From DASUPK01 sp963774305 (GTDB lineage: Bacteria; Actinomycetota; Thermoleophilia; Solirubrobacterales; 70-9), in the NCBI GenBank assembly GCA_963774305.1, contig CAVZEM010000009.1:186001-250000 (forward strand): 64,000 nt of DNA, written 5' to 3'. Shown here piece by piece: positions 1 through 7,351 of the stretch. The notes under the pieces are model-generated. The model ran no database searches and had not been told where the DNA came from. It saw only the letters and a list, made by a program, of their open reading frames with translations. Within the stretch, counting starts at the first letter, position 1, and each line of letters begins with the position of its first letter. Made by a program: the position numbers and the translations under genes.

Positions 1-429
1 ATGTCGGAGCGCCTCGGGCCTCGAGTCTTCGGCCACGATCGCTCGATGCCGTTCCTCGGCCGCGAGTTCTCTGCCGAGCCCGACTACTCCGACGAGGTCG
101 CCCGGGAGATCGACGACGAGGTCCGCCGGATCGTCGAGGACGCGCACCAGACTTCGAAGGACATCCTCTCCGAGCACCGCGAGCAGCTCGACACGATCTC
201 CAGGATCCTGCTCGAGCGCGAGACGATCGAGGCGGACGAGTTCATCGCCCTGCTCGAGGGCAAGCCCGAGGAGGAGGTCTTCTCCGACGACGAGGAGGAG
301 GCCAAGCCCCCCGAGGCGCCCGCCGTCGAGGAGAAGGGGACCGCCCGCGAGGGTGCTCGTCCCCGCCCGCGGCCACGGCCCGGTCTGGCCGGTGGCGGTG
401 CCGCCGAGATGCGCGCCGACGATCGCTAG
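1..429 (+). CDS. ftsH: FtsH C-terminal end (partial)
   Basis: This is the 3' end of the gene for the membrane-bound AAA+ zinc protease FtsH; the start lies before the window. The 142 visible residues begin with MSERLGP, typical of the end of the M41 peptidase domain. They continue with the DYSDEVAREIDDEV helix that closes the M41 domain, followed by an acidic linker and an Arg/Pro-rich tail that varies between species. The ATG at base 1 is an internal methionine, not the start. Its position before folP, folB and folK matches the order known in Bacillus. The identity is firm; nothing can be said of the AAA or transmembrane parts. Confidence 0.9.
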   Translation: MSERLGPRVFGHDRSMPFLGREFSAEPDYSDEVAREIDDEVRRIVEDAHQTSKDILSEHREQLDTISRILLERETIEADEFIALLEGKPEEEVFSDDEEEAKPPEAPAVEEKGTAREGARPRPRPRPGLAGGGAAEMRADDR

Positions 430-454
430 CCGCTGATTCACCGAGCGCTCTGGC

Positions 455-534
455 CGCGGGTCCTGTCGCCGCAGGAACCTCCCACGGGCGCTCAGTAGTC
501 GCGTCCGTGGGCCCCTCCTACTGCGCCACCCGCG
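455..534. repeat. 80-bp nested palindromic repeat, copy 1
   Basis: The whole ftsH-lipoprotein gap is largely this element. It runs from CGCGGGT to ACCCGCG, with inner arms CCCACGGGCGC and GCGTCCGTGGG around a short AT-containing centre. Its sequence matches, on the opposite strand, the element at 19050-19129 with about six differences over 80 bases. Several of those differences break pairs that are perfect in the other copy, so this copy looks older or decayed. It carries no open frame of its own. Confidence 0.8.
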
Positions 535-549
535 GAAGAGGCGGCCGAG

Positions 550-555
550 GATACT
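550..555 (+). promoter_or_regulatory. -10-like element, leaderless arrangement
   Basis: GATACT lies six bases before the ATG at 562 and no Shine-Dalgarno sequence is present. This fits an actinobacterial leaderless transcript starting at or near the start codon. No clear -35 box is visible. Confidence 0.45.
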
Positions 556-561
556 TCGGCA

Positions 562-888
562 ATGCGTCCTTTCGCGATGGCTGTCGTTGCAGCTGTCTTC
601 ATTGCCGGGTGTGGGGGTGGGTCTGGCGCCAGTCAGGCGGACAAGGACAAGGCGATTGCCGCCGCCAAGTTCCTCTACGCCGGACAGGCGGACCGGCCCG
701 ACCTGGACGAGGGGCCCTGTCTCTCTGAGAGCCTGCCGGGGCTCTCGGACTGGGCGGTCGACGTCGCTCACGATCCGCGGCAGCCGGTCGACGACCGGCC
801 GGCCAACCAGTGCCAGAGCTACCGGGAGGGGCGCACTCATCACTTTGTCGAGCTGACTCCCGACGGGCAGTTGATCAGGGCGCAATAG
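562..888 (+). CDS. small predicted lipoprotein
   Basis: A 108-residue protein with a short N-terminal hydrophobic stretch ending in the lipobox VFIAGC (Cys about residue 17). A Gly/Ser linker and a mostly polar domain with two further cysteines follow. It is predicted to be exported and lipid-anchored on the outer face of the membrane. I recognise no domain. The ATG at 562 is favoured because it gives a complete signal peptide and has a -10-like GATACT six bases upstream. The next gene begins one base after the stop (tag-c-gtg), so the two are probably co-transcribed. Confidence 0.7.
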   Translation: MRPFAMAVVAAVFIAGCGGGSGASQADKDKAIAAAKFLYAGQADRPDLDEGPCLSESLPGLSDWAVDVAHDPRQPVDDRPANQCQSYREGRTHHFVELTPDGQLIRAQ

Positions 889-889
889 C

Positions 890-1291
890 GTGTCGGGCAT
901 CGACCTCACCCCATTTCGCGCCGCCTTCGAGGCGCTCTCACAAGGCGATCCGGATGCCTTCAACGACCTGGTCTCACCGGACTTCGTGGTCGACGATCAC
1001 ACGGTCCCCGAGGACACCACCGGCCCCAGAGGCCCACATGCCCTGAACTTGCTGCTTGCTCGGCTGAGGGAAGCGTTCGAGAACTACCGCTTCGAGCTCC
1101 TCGAGATCTCAGATCTCGGCGATGGCAGGGTGCTGGCGATTCTCCGGACCTCGGGCACCGGGCGCGGCAGCAAGATCGAGATGGAGGGTGACGTGGGTGA
1201 GGTCTCGGTGATTCGCGACGGCCTGGTGGTCAGGACGGATATCTACCCCAGTCCCGCCGAGGCGCGCCGAGCCGCGGGCGTCCAGGAGTAG
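890..1291 (+). CDS. SnoaL/NTF2-like domain protein
   Basis: A 133-residue cytoplasmic protein with the pattern of a SnoaL-like (NTF2 superfamily) fold. An N-terminal helix (FRAAFEALSQGDPDAF) leads to a strand with the DFVVDDHT motif, and alternating strands end in GEVSVIRDGLVVRTDIYP. Members range from polyketide cyclases to proteins of unknown use, so the substrate cannot be stated. The start is a GTG directly after the lipoprotein stop. Its stop is two bases from the folP start, so it sits in a run of lipoprotein, SnoaL and folP genes. No signal peptide is visible. Confidence 0.7.
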   Translation: MSGIDLTPFRAAFEALSQGDPDAFNDLVSPDFVVDDHTVPEDTTGPRGPHALNLLLARLREAFENYRFELLEISDLGDGRVLAILRTSGTGRGSKIEMEGDVGEVSVIRDGLVVRTDIYPSPAEARRAAGVQE

Positions 1292-1293
1292 CC

Positions 1294-2091
1294 ATGGTCC
1301 GGATCATGGGGATCGTCAACGTGACGCCCGACTCGTTCTCCGATGGCGGGGAGTTCCTGGATCCCCAGCGCGCGATCGCCCACGGACGTGAGCTCGCGGC
1401 GGAGGGCGCTGACGTGCTCGACGTCGGCGGCGAGTCGACGCGCCCGGGCGCCGAGGCGGTCGGGGCGGAGGAGGAGCTGAGGCGCGTTGCCCCGGTGATC
1501 GCCGCGCTCGCCGGCGACGGGCTGGCGGTCTCCATAGACACATCCAAGGTCGCCGTTGCCGAGGCCGCTCTCGATGCGGGAGCCGGGATGGTCAACGACG
1601 TCACCGCCCTGCGGGCCGAGCCCGACCTGGCCGGCCTGTGCGCGGACCGAGGCTGCGAGGTCGTGCTGATGCACATGCTCGGCGACCCGCGGACGATGCA
1701 GGAGAACCCGACCTACGACGACGTGGTCGACGACGTCAGGGCCTTCCTCGCCGAGCGGATCGAGTTCGCGGTCTCTCAGGGAATCGACGAGGAGCGAATC
1801 TGGGTCGATCCCGGGATTGGCTTCGGGAAGACGGTCGACCACAACCTCGAGCTCCACCGCCGGCTCGGCGAGCTTGCCGAGCTGGGCAGGCCGATCGCCT
1901 TCGGCAGCTCCCGCAAGAGCTTCATCGGCAAGCTCACCGGAGCCGAGGTCCACGATCGGCTGGGAGGCACGATCGCCTCGAACGTGATCGCCTGCGCTAA
2001 CGGCGCCCGAATGCTCCGGGTCCACGACGTCGCGCCGATGCGGCAGGCGCTCACGGTCGCCGGAGCGATTCTCGATCCGGACCGAGCCTGA
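1294..2091 (+). CDS. folP: dihydropteroate synthase
   Basis: FolP condenses p-aminobenzoate with 6-hydroxymethyl-dihydropterin pyrophosphate to give dihydropteroate in folate synthesis. The 265-residue protein is of normal family length and shows the signature loops of the TIM barrel. These are GIVNVTPDSFSDGG near residue 6, DVGGESTRPGA near residue 43, SIDTSK, NDVTAL, and the C-terminal SSRKSFIG carrying the pterin/phosphate-binding Lys and Ser/Arg region. The ATG start is two bases after the upstream stop. folB and folK follow about 1.7 kb downstream, interrupted by two lineage-specific genes. Confidence 0.95.
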   Translation: MVRIMGIVNVTPDSFSDGGEFLDPQRAIAHGRELAAEGADVLDVGGESTRPGAEAVGAEEELRRVAPVIAALAGDGLAVSIDTSKVAVAEAALDAGAGMVNDVTALRAEPDLAGLCADRGCEVVLMHMLGDPRTMQENPTYDDVVDDVRAFLAERIEFAVSQGIDEERIWVDPGIGFGKTVDHNLELHRRLGELAELGRPIAFGSSRKSFIGKLTGAEVHDRLGGTIASNVIACANGARMLRVHDVAPMRQALTVAGAILDPDRA

Positions 2092-2181
2092 ATTGCCCCG
2101 CACCGTAGGTGGTCACCCGGGTTGGCGACTCAGTAGTACGGCCCGAGGCGGCGGCCCCGCGTTGCCCCGAGAATATGGGTC

Positions 2182-2865
2182 ATGTCCAGGATTGGGGAGA
2201 TCCTTCCCGCCGTCCGCCGCCACCCGGCGATGTCGGTTCTGGCGGGCGCCCTGGCGCTCGGAGCGATCGGTGCTCTCGCCGACACTTTGGCGGGACCATC
2301 GGCCACGGGCCAGCCGGCGTGTGTCGAGCCGGTGCGCGTGCCTCGGGGAGTGCAGCAGCAGGACGCCACCCTCGATTACCGGCGCCTCTGGCGCGGCGCC
2401 GCTCCCCTGCTCGGGTCCGCCGGCCAGCCGTATCCGCGGCTGAGGTTCGTGGGACGAGACGCGACGGGGCCGGGCCTGCGTGAGCCCACCTGGATGGGAC
2501 CAGACGCGCACGGCTGCCGAACCATCTTCATCGCTCCGGGTGCTCGCCGCCTGCTCGCCCGGTCCACCGGCACGCGCCGCGACCTTCGCTTCCATCGTGC
2601 GGCCGAGCGATGGGCTCTTCACGAGACGGCGCACTACTTCCAGTCCGACGAGGTCTTGAGGAGCGTCACCTTGCGAGAGTTCGGCGCCACGGAGTGGGAG
2701 AAGGCACACAGCCCGGCGATCATCGGGACGCACAAGCCCGCCACCCCCTCGCCCTTCAACCGGTGGCGGGATCGGGACCAATTCGGATCGAATTACGGAG
2801 GCAACCCCCAGACCTTTGTCTGGCCGACGGCCGACCTGCGGGCGGGCCCGAGGCGGCTTGGCTAG
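2182..2865 (+). CDS. secreted or anchored HExxH protein
   Basis: A 227-residue protein with one N-terminal hydrophobic segment (about residues 17-38) and an exported domain. The domain contains HETAHYFQ (H147, E148, H151), a consensus HExxH zinc-binding site preceded by ERWAL. A third metal ligand cannot be assigned with confidence. The end contains RDRDQFGSNYGGNP. By analogy with small zincin families it may be a metallopeptidase, but I recognise no named family. An antisense frame at 2113-2781 is open but lacks features. The stop overlaps that of the convergent hydrolase by four bases. Confidence 0.65.
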   Translation: MSRIGEILPAVRRHPAMSVLAGALALGAIGALADTLAGPSATGQPACVEPVRVPRGVQQQDATLDYRRLWRGAAPLLGSAGQPYPRLRFVGRDATGPGLREPTWMGPDAHGCRTIFIAPGARRLLARSTGTRRDLRFHRAAERWALHETAHYFQSDEVLRSVTLREFGATEWEKAHSPAIIGTHKPATPSPFNRWRDRDQFGSNYGGNPQTFVWPTADLRAGPRRLG

Positions 2866-3758
2866 CCGTCCACGAACTCGCGAATCAGCGCGTTTACCCG
2901 GTCCGGGCGTTCGTAGGGCACCCAGTGGCCCGCGCCGGGGACGATCTCCACGCGCAGCTCAGGGACCCATTCGCTCAGCCCTCTGGTCAGCGACGGGAGG
3001 AGTGCGGCGTCGTTCTCACCCCAGATCACGAGCGTCGGGACGTCGACCGTCTGTGAGGTGATCTTGGCGGCGTACTCTTCGGGAACTCCCGCGGCTGCGA
3101 CCTGCTCGCCCATGCGAGCGGCCCGGTAGTAGTTGAGCCCGCCGCGGAGCGCCCCCGGCTGCGCCCAGGCCTCGTGATAGACGGCGCGGTCGTCGTCCGA
3201 GAGCCGCGCACCCGCGCCCCCGATCCTCACCAGCAGGTCATCCATCAGAGAGAAGCCGTTCGCCGAGAGCATGTCCTCCGGCCCGGGTGACGGCTTCGAG
3301 AACTCGAGCATGTAGTTGACCGCGTCCCGCTGCTTGGGGCTCTCGCGCAGGTCGCGGTTCCAGGTGAAGGGCGGCGGGCCGTCGATGATCACCAGACGCT
3401 CGAGCATCTCCGGGTACTTGAGCGCGAAGGCCCAGGAGACGATCCCGCCCCAGTCATGCCCCACGAGGGTGAGAGGGGCGAGCCCGAGCGCCTCGATCAG
3501 CTCGCGCACGTCGGCGAGCAGGTGTCGCATCCGGTAGGCCTCGACCTCCTCGGGACGGCAGGAGAGGTTGTACCCGCGCATGTCCGGCGCGTAGACCGCG
3601 TGGTCGTCGCCGAGGTCGGCCAGTTGGCGGCGCCACAGGAACCAGAACTGCGGGAAGCCGTGCAGGAAGAGAATCGGCGTGCCCTCTCCGCGGGTGACGT
3701 AGTGCATCCGGCATTCCGCCAGGTCCGCGTAGTGATGTTGGAGCTCGGTCGAGGCGAT
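2862..3758 (-). CDS. epoxide hydrolase-like alpha/beta hydrolase
   Basis: An alpha/beta hydrolase of the epoxide hydrolase/haloalkane dehalogenase branch. It has HGFPQFWFLWRR (oxyanion region), GHDWGG (Asp nucleophile), WGENDAA (acid region) and GAGHWVPYE (catalytic His). The substrate is unknown. The first standard start in frame is the ATG at 3707, but the family-typical stretch STELQHHYADLAECR lies upstream of it in the same frame. Between the upstream stop and 3707 there is no ATG, GTG or TTG. An ATC at 3758 would give ASTELQHHYADL at the N-terminus and 298 residues, and I use it here. A conservative reading is 2862-3707 with 281 residues. Confidence 0.8.
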   Translation of the reverse strand: MASTELQHHYADLAECRMHYVTRGEGTPILFLHGFPQFWFLWRRQLADLGDDHAVYAPDMRGYNLSCRPEEVEAYRMRHLLADVRELIEALGLAPLTLVGHDWGGIVSWAFALKYPEMLERLVIIDGPPPFTWNRDLRESPKQRDAVNYMLEFSKPSPGPEDMLSANGFSLMDDLLVRIGGAGARLSDDDRAVYHEAWAQPGALRGGLNYYRAARMGEQVAAAGVPEEYAAKITSQTVDVPTLVIWGENDAALLPSLTRGLSEWVPELRVEIVPGAGHWVPYERPDRVNALIREFVDG

Positions 3759-3784
3759 GGCCGCGACAGCCTTTCACGACCCGC

Positions 3785-3790
3785 TACTTT
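3785..3790 (+). promoter_or_regulatory. -10-like element for folB
   Basis: TACTTT lies seven bases before the GTG at 3798 and no Shine-Dalgarno sequence is visible. This supports a leaderless folB message and helps choose 3798 over the in-frame GTG at 3831. Confidence 0.4.
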
Positions 3791-3797
3791 CACGTGC

Positions 3798-4220
3798 GTG
3801 GACCAGCACGAAGACGCGGCGCATCCCTCGGTGGAGGTCGAGATCCGCGGCCTCTCCATATACACGCACCACGGGGTCACCGACGCCGAGCAGGAGGTCG
3901 GGCAACGTCTCGAGTTCGATCTCACCTTCGACGTTCCCGACTGCGACGCGGTCCTCACCGACCGCGTCGAGGACACGGTCGACTACTCGGAGGTCTGCGA
4001 CATCGTGGCCCTCGCGGCGACCGAGAAGAGCTACCGCACGCTCGAGCGGCTCGGCCAGGTGGTGGCGGGACGCCTGATGGAGCGCTTCGACTGCGAGTCG
4101 GTGCGTGTCCGCGCCGCCAAGCCAGAGCCGCCGTTGCCCTACGTGGTCCAGGAGGCCGGCGTGGAGGTGACGCTCGAGCGATCGCTCGATCGCGAGCCGG
4201 ATGACGAGGAGGGCGTCTGA
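3798..4220 (+). CDS. folB: dihydroneopterin aldolase
   Basis: FolB converts dihydroneopterin to 6-hydroxymethyl-dihydropterin plus glycolaldehyde, two steps before FolP. The core EIRGLSIYTHHGVTDAEQEVGQ is the classic FolB N-terminus with the substrate-binding Glu. The catalytic Lys lies in RAAKPEPPLPYVVQEAGVEV. The chosen GTG gives 140 residues. Starting at the in-frame GTG at 3831 gives 129, closer to the usual 120, but only 3798 has a -10-like TACTTT at leaderless spacing. The stop TGA overlaps the proposed CTG start of folK. The start faces the divergent epoxide hydrolase about 40 bases away. Confidence 0.9.
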   Translation: MDQHEDAAHPSVEVEIRGLSIYTHHGVTDAEQEVGQRLEFDLTFDVPDCDAVLTDRVEDTVDYSEVCDIVALAATEKSYRTLERLGQVVAGRLMERFDCESVRVRAAKPEPPLPYVVQEAGVEVTLERSLDREPDDEEGV

Positions 4221-4714
4221 GCGTCGGGTACCTCGGGATCGGCTCCAATGTGGGCGATCGCGAGGAGCACCTGCGCGGGGCGATCGAGGGCCTGCGCGCA
4301 CACGGCGTCGCCGTCGATGCCGTCTCGTCGCTCTACGAGACCGAGCCGGTCGGGGAAATCCTCGACCAGGCGGACTTCCTCAATGGCGCCGTCCGGATCA
4401 GAACCGACCTGGAGCCCGAGGAGCTGCTGGATGTCTGCAAGGAGATTGAGGCCGACCGAGGACGCGACTTCGGGGGGGCACGCCATGGACCGCGGCCGAT
4501 CGACGTCGATCTGCTGCTGCTCGGAGACATCGAGCTGTCCACCGAACGGCTGACGCTGCCGCACCCCGAGGTGACCTCGCGGCGCTTCGTCCTCGCTCCC
4601 CTGCTGGAGCTCGATCCCGACCTGCGCCTTCCCGACGGCACCGAGCTTCGCGAGGCATTCGAGGCGCTCGGCCCCGGTCAGCGTGTCAACCGGGTCGGTC
4701 CACCGCCGACCTAG
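4217..4714 (+). CDS. folK: HPPK, pyrophosphokinase of folate synthesis
   Basis: FolK transfers pyrophosphate from ATP to 6-hydroxymethyl-dihydropterin, making the FolP substrate. The hallmark strand YLGIGSNVGDR, the ETEPVG segment, PRPIDVDLLLLGD (the Asp pair that binds Mg-ATP) and LPHPEVTSRRFVLAPLLEL are all present. The N-terminal GIGSN strand lies upstream of the only standard in-frame start, the GTG at 4250. The frame is closed by TGA at 4202. The only NTG codon in between is CTG at 4217, which overlaps the folB stop as CTGA. That start gives a normal 165-residue protein and is used here. Confidence 0.9.
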   Translation: MSVGYLGIGSNVGDREEHLRGAIEGLRAHGVAVDAVSSLYETEPVGEILDQADFLNGAVRIRTDLEPEELLDVCKEIEADRGRDFGGARHGPRPIDVDLLLLGDIELSTERLTLPHPEVTSRRFVLAPLLELDPDLRLPDGTELREAFEALGPGQRVNRVGPPPT

Positions 4715-5451
4715 GCCCGAAGACCCTCGAGCCACTCTTGGGGGAAGACGGGAGGCGTTCGCCCGGGGAAGTCGGGGACGATCTGTATCGCCAGCCTCCC
4801 TGCAGGGCGCTGCTCGATGTAGGGCCGCAGGTCATCGAAGCTCATCGCCAGCCGGACGCTGGGAGCGATCTGGAAGTCGGCGGCGTTCGGCTCGCCGCCT
4901 CCGATGACACCGTCCTTGATCCACCCGTCGATGCGATCGAGGTCCCCGGGCAGCGAGGCGAGATCGGCCCGCACGTTCTCGTCGGTCGCCTCGTTGAGTC
5001 GCGCGGCGGCCGCAACGATCGGCGCACCGGTCTTGACCGCGAGGCTCACCGGGATTCCGAGCCTGGCGCCCTCGGAATAGCTCGCCATCGGAGCGCGGTC
5101 CCGCTTGAAGGCCCACCAGCTCAGCTGCCTGGGGTTGTGCTGGAAGTTGTCGCCCCACGCCTCCGCCTCCTCGACCTTCGCGCGCTGCTCTGGATCGGAG
5201 GGAAGGAGAGGCGGGTCCGGCTGGATCCGGTCGAGCTCGCGAGCGATCTCCTTCGATCCCTGGATGCGCTTGCCATCGAGCTTCAGCGCAGGCACGGTGA
5301 CGCCTGGGAATCGCATCGCCCGCAGCACCCCCTTCGAGATCACCGGCATGAGGTCGACGCGTTTGAACGGGATCCCCTTGCGATCGAGCATCAACATCGC
5401 GCTTCGCGACGGATGCGAGCCGGGGATCACGTAGAGCTTTGCCTCCCCCAT
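4711..5451 (-). CDS. glutathione S-transferase family protein
   Basis: A 246-residue protein with a thioredoxin-fold N-terminal half: KLYVIPGSHPSRSAMLML, then PGVTVPALKLDG with the cis-Pro, then IQGSKEIARELD. A helical C-terminal half of GST type follows. The SHPSRSA motif places Ser where GSTs activate the thiol. Actinobacteria usually lack glutathione, so the true thiol or activity is open. The ATG at 5451 starts the conserved fold; upstream sequence in this frame belongs to divergent coaX. The stop overlaps the folK stop by four bases. Confidence 0.75.
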   Translation of the reverse strand: MGEAKLYVIPGSHPSRSAMLMLDRKGIPFKRVDLMPVISKGVLRAMRFPGVTVPALKLDGKRIQGSKEIARELDRIQPDPPLLPSDPEQRAKVEEAEAWGDNFQHNPRQLSWWAFKRDRAPMASYSEGARLGIPVSLAVKTGAPIVAAAARLNEATDENVRADLASLPGDLDRIDGWIKDGVIGGGEPNAADFQIAPSVRLAMSFDDLRPYIEQRPAGRLAIQIVPDFPGRTPPVFPQEWLEGLRA

Positions 5452-5475
5452 TGCGGCCCATCCTATTGGTGTCGT

Positions 5476-5481
5476 GATAAT
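5476..5481 (+). promoter_or_regulatory. -10-like element for coaX
   Basis: GATAAT, close to the consensus TATAAT, stands six bases before the coaX ATG at 5488. This is a leaderless arrangement in the 36-base gap shared with the divergent GST gene. No clear -35 box is seen. Confidence 0.5.
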
Positions 5482-5487
5482 CCGCGC

Positions 5488-6252
5488 ATGCTGCTCGCGG
5501 TCGATGTCGGCAACACCCAGACCCACGTCGGTGCCTTCGATGGGGAGGACCTGAGGCGCGACTGGCGTCTCGGCACCGTCCCCAGCGCGACGGCCGACGA
5601 GCTCGCCGCAACGATCTCGCATCTGCTCGCACTGGACGAGCTCAGCTTCGGCTCGCTTGACGGCGCGATCGTCTCCACCGTCGTGCCCCAGCTCGGCCCC
5701 GAGTATGAGGCGCTCACCGAGCGGCACATGGGCAGGCCGTGCCTGCTCGTCGGCCCGAGCCTGAAGACCGGAATGCCGATCCTGGTCGACAACCCGCACG
5801 AGCTCGGCGCGGATCGGCTGACCAACGCGGTCGCCGCACATGCGAAGGTCCAGGGGGCTTGCGTCGCGGTCGACTTCGGCACCTCGACGAACTTCGACGT
5901 CGTCTCGGGCGCCGGCGAGTATCTCGGCGGAGTGATCGGCCCGGGCGTCGAGATCTCGATGGAGGCGCTCACCTCGCGTACGGCCAAACTCCCGCGGATC
6001 GACCTGTCCGCCCCCGAGGGGCCGATCGGCAAGCACACGACGTCGGCCATCCAGGCGGGTTTCGCCTACGGGTTTGCGGGGCTGGTCGACGGGATCGACC
6101 GGCGCCTCTCCGAGGCCCTCGGCGAGGAGGCGACGTTCATCGCCACCGGAGGACTCGCCACGACGATCGCCCCTCACTGCGAGACGATCGACGAGGTCGA
6201 CCCTCTGCTGACGCTCACCGGCCTGCGGCTGATCTACGAGCGCAACACTTAG
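5488..6252 (+). CDS. coaX: type III pantothenate kinase
   Basis: CoaX phosphorylates pantothenate, the first step of coenzyme A synthesis, and belongs to the ASKHA fold. The 254-residue protein starts with MLLAVDVGNTQTHVG (phosphate-binding loop, catalytic Asp). It has the conserved NPHELGADRLTNAVAA stretch with the second Asp, then VDFGTSTNFDVVS and the C-terminal ATGGLAT loop. Length and motifs are normal. Translation most likely begins at the ATG six bases after the -10-like GATAAT. In Bacillus coaX follows ftsH directly; here it lies after folK. Confidence 0.93.
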   Translation: MLLAVDVGNTQTHVGAFDGEDLRRDWRLGTVPSATADELAATISHLLALDELSFGSLDGAIVSTVVPQLGPEYEALTERHMGRPCLLVGPSLKTGMPILVDNPHELGADRLTNAVAAHAKVQGACVAVDFGTSTNFDVVSGAGEYLGGVIGPGVEISMEALTSRTAKLPRIDLSAPEGPIGKHTTSAIQAGFAYGFAGLVDGIDRRLSEALGEEATFIATGGLATTIAPHCETIDEVDPLLTLTGLRLIYERNT

Positions 6253-6297
6253 CGGCCGCTCGTGGCCGCGATCTTGTGGCGAAGCCGGGCTGCCACT

Positions 6298-6303
6298 TAC
6301 CCT
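6298..6303 (+). promoter_or_regulatory. -10-like element for dus
   Basis: TACCCT lies eight bases before the ATG at 6312. It is preceded by TGGCGAAGCCGG, a phrase that recurs before lysS (TGGCGAAGCCGG near 8896, with TAGGCT before the ATG). The two promoters therefore share layout as well as motif. Confidence 0.4.
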
Positions 6304-6311
6304 GCGAGTTG

Positions 6312-7301
6312 ATGCACCCGCCGCTCACCTCCCCCTTCCGCATCGGCGACGTCGAGGTCGCCAACCGGGTCCTGCTCGCTCCCCTTGCGGGGATCGGCAA
6401 CTGGTTCGTCCGCCTGCAGGCTCGCCGCCACGGCGCCGGCCTGGCTGTCTCCGAGATGGTCTCGAGCTTCGGCCTCCACTACCGCAACGAGCGCACGCTG
6501 AGGGAGCTCCTCCGGCTGCACCCCGACGAGCATCCGGTCTCCGTCCAGCTCTTCGGCCAGGACCCCGATGTGATGCGCTCCGCGGCCGAGATCGTGGCCG
6601 GCGCGGGTGCGGACCTGATCGACATCAACATGGGGTGCCCCGTGAAGAAGGTCTGCAAGACGGGGGCCGGGGCCGCGCTGCTCGGCGATCCCGACCTTGC
6701 GGTCCGCATCGCCACCGCCGCGCGCGAGGGCGGTGGGATCCCCGTGACCGTGAAGGTCCGGTCGGGGCTGGCCCGTGGCGGGCGCGAGGGCTTCGACCTG
6801 GCCATCCGCCTGGCCGATGAGGCCGGGGTCGCGGCGATCGGGTTCCATCCGCGGGCAGCGGCGACCCAGCACAAGGGGCAACCCGACTATGGCCTGGCGC
6901 GGGAGCTGGTCGACCGCATCGAGGTTCCGGTGATCATCTCCGGCGGCCTCGACAGCGCCGAGGCGGCACGCCACGCCTACGAGGCCAGTGGCGCTGACGC
7001 GGTGATGATCGCCCGCGGTTCGCTGGGGAATCCGTGGATCTTCGAGGAGCTGACGGGCGCCCGCGCGACCGGACCGGAGCGCGACGAGGTGATCGCGGAG
7101 CTGCTCTGGGTGATGGACCGGGCAGAGGAGCATCTGGGGCCCGACCGCGCGGCCCGTTACCTGCGGAAGTTCTATCCCTGGTACCTGGAGCGGCTGGACG
7201 CCGACAAGGAGACGACCGCCGCCTTCCAGGCCAGCGGAGATCTCGACGACGCTCGCTCTCTCGTCAGGGCGCTCTCGACACCGGCAGCCGCGGTTGCCTG
7301 A
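6312..7301 (+). CDS. dus: tRNA-dihydrouridine synthase
   Basis: This FMN enzyme reduces uridine to dihydrouridine in tRNA D-loops. The TIM barrel opens with FRIGDVEVANRVLLAPLAGIGN and has INMGCPVKKVCKTGAGAALL with the catalytic Cys in GCP. The phosphate-binding end IISGGLDSAEAA followed by DAVMIARGSLGNPWIFEEL is present. The usual HgRTr segment reads HPRAAATQHKG, a visible deviation. At 329 residues it has the length of DusB, and its position between the fol/coaX genes and lysS equals that of dusB in Bacillus. The start is the ATG eight bases after TACCCT. Confidence 0.9.
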   Translation: MHPPLTSPFRIGDVEVANRVLLAPLAGIGNWFVRLQARRHGAGLAVSEMVSSFGLHYRNERTLRELLRLHPDEHPVSVQLFGQDPDVMRSAAEIVAGAGADLIDINMGCPVKKVCKTGAGAALLGDPDLAVRIATAAREGGGIPVTVKVRSGLARGGREGFDLAIRLADEAGVAAIGFHPRAAATQHKGQPDYGLARELVDRIEVPVIISGGLDSAEAARHAYEASGADAVMIARGSLGNPWIFEELTGARATGPERDEVIAELLWVMDRAEEHLGPDRAARYLRKFYPWYLERLDADKETTAAFQASGDLDDARSLVRALSTPAAAVA

Positions 7302-7351
7302 GCCGCCGATGAACGCTCGCGTCAGCGGCCTGGCGCGACCGCGGCAGTGAC

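Noticed and set aside
346..358. GAGGGTGCTC in the ftsH tail, the reverse complement of part of repeat family AAACGGG...CCCTCG
   Set aside because: Only one half-arm matches and it is in a coding region; no partner arm or CAAACGGG flank.
2113..2781. Minus-strand open frame opposite the HExxH gene
   Set aside because: Low-complexity Arg/Gly-rich product; the plus strand shows a membrane segment and HETAH.
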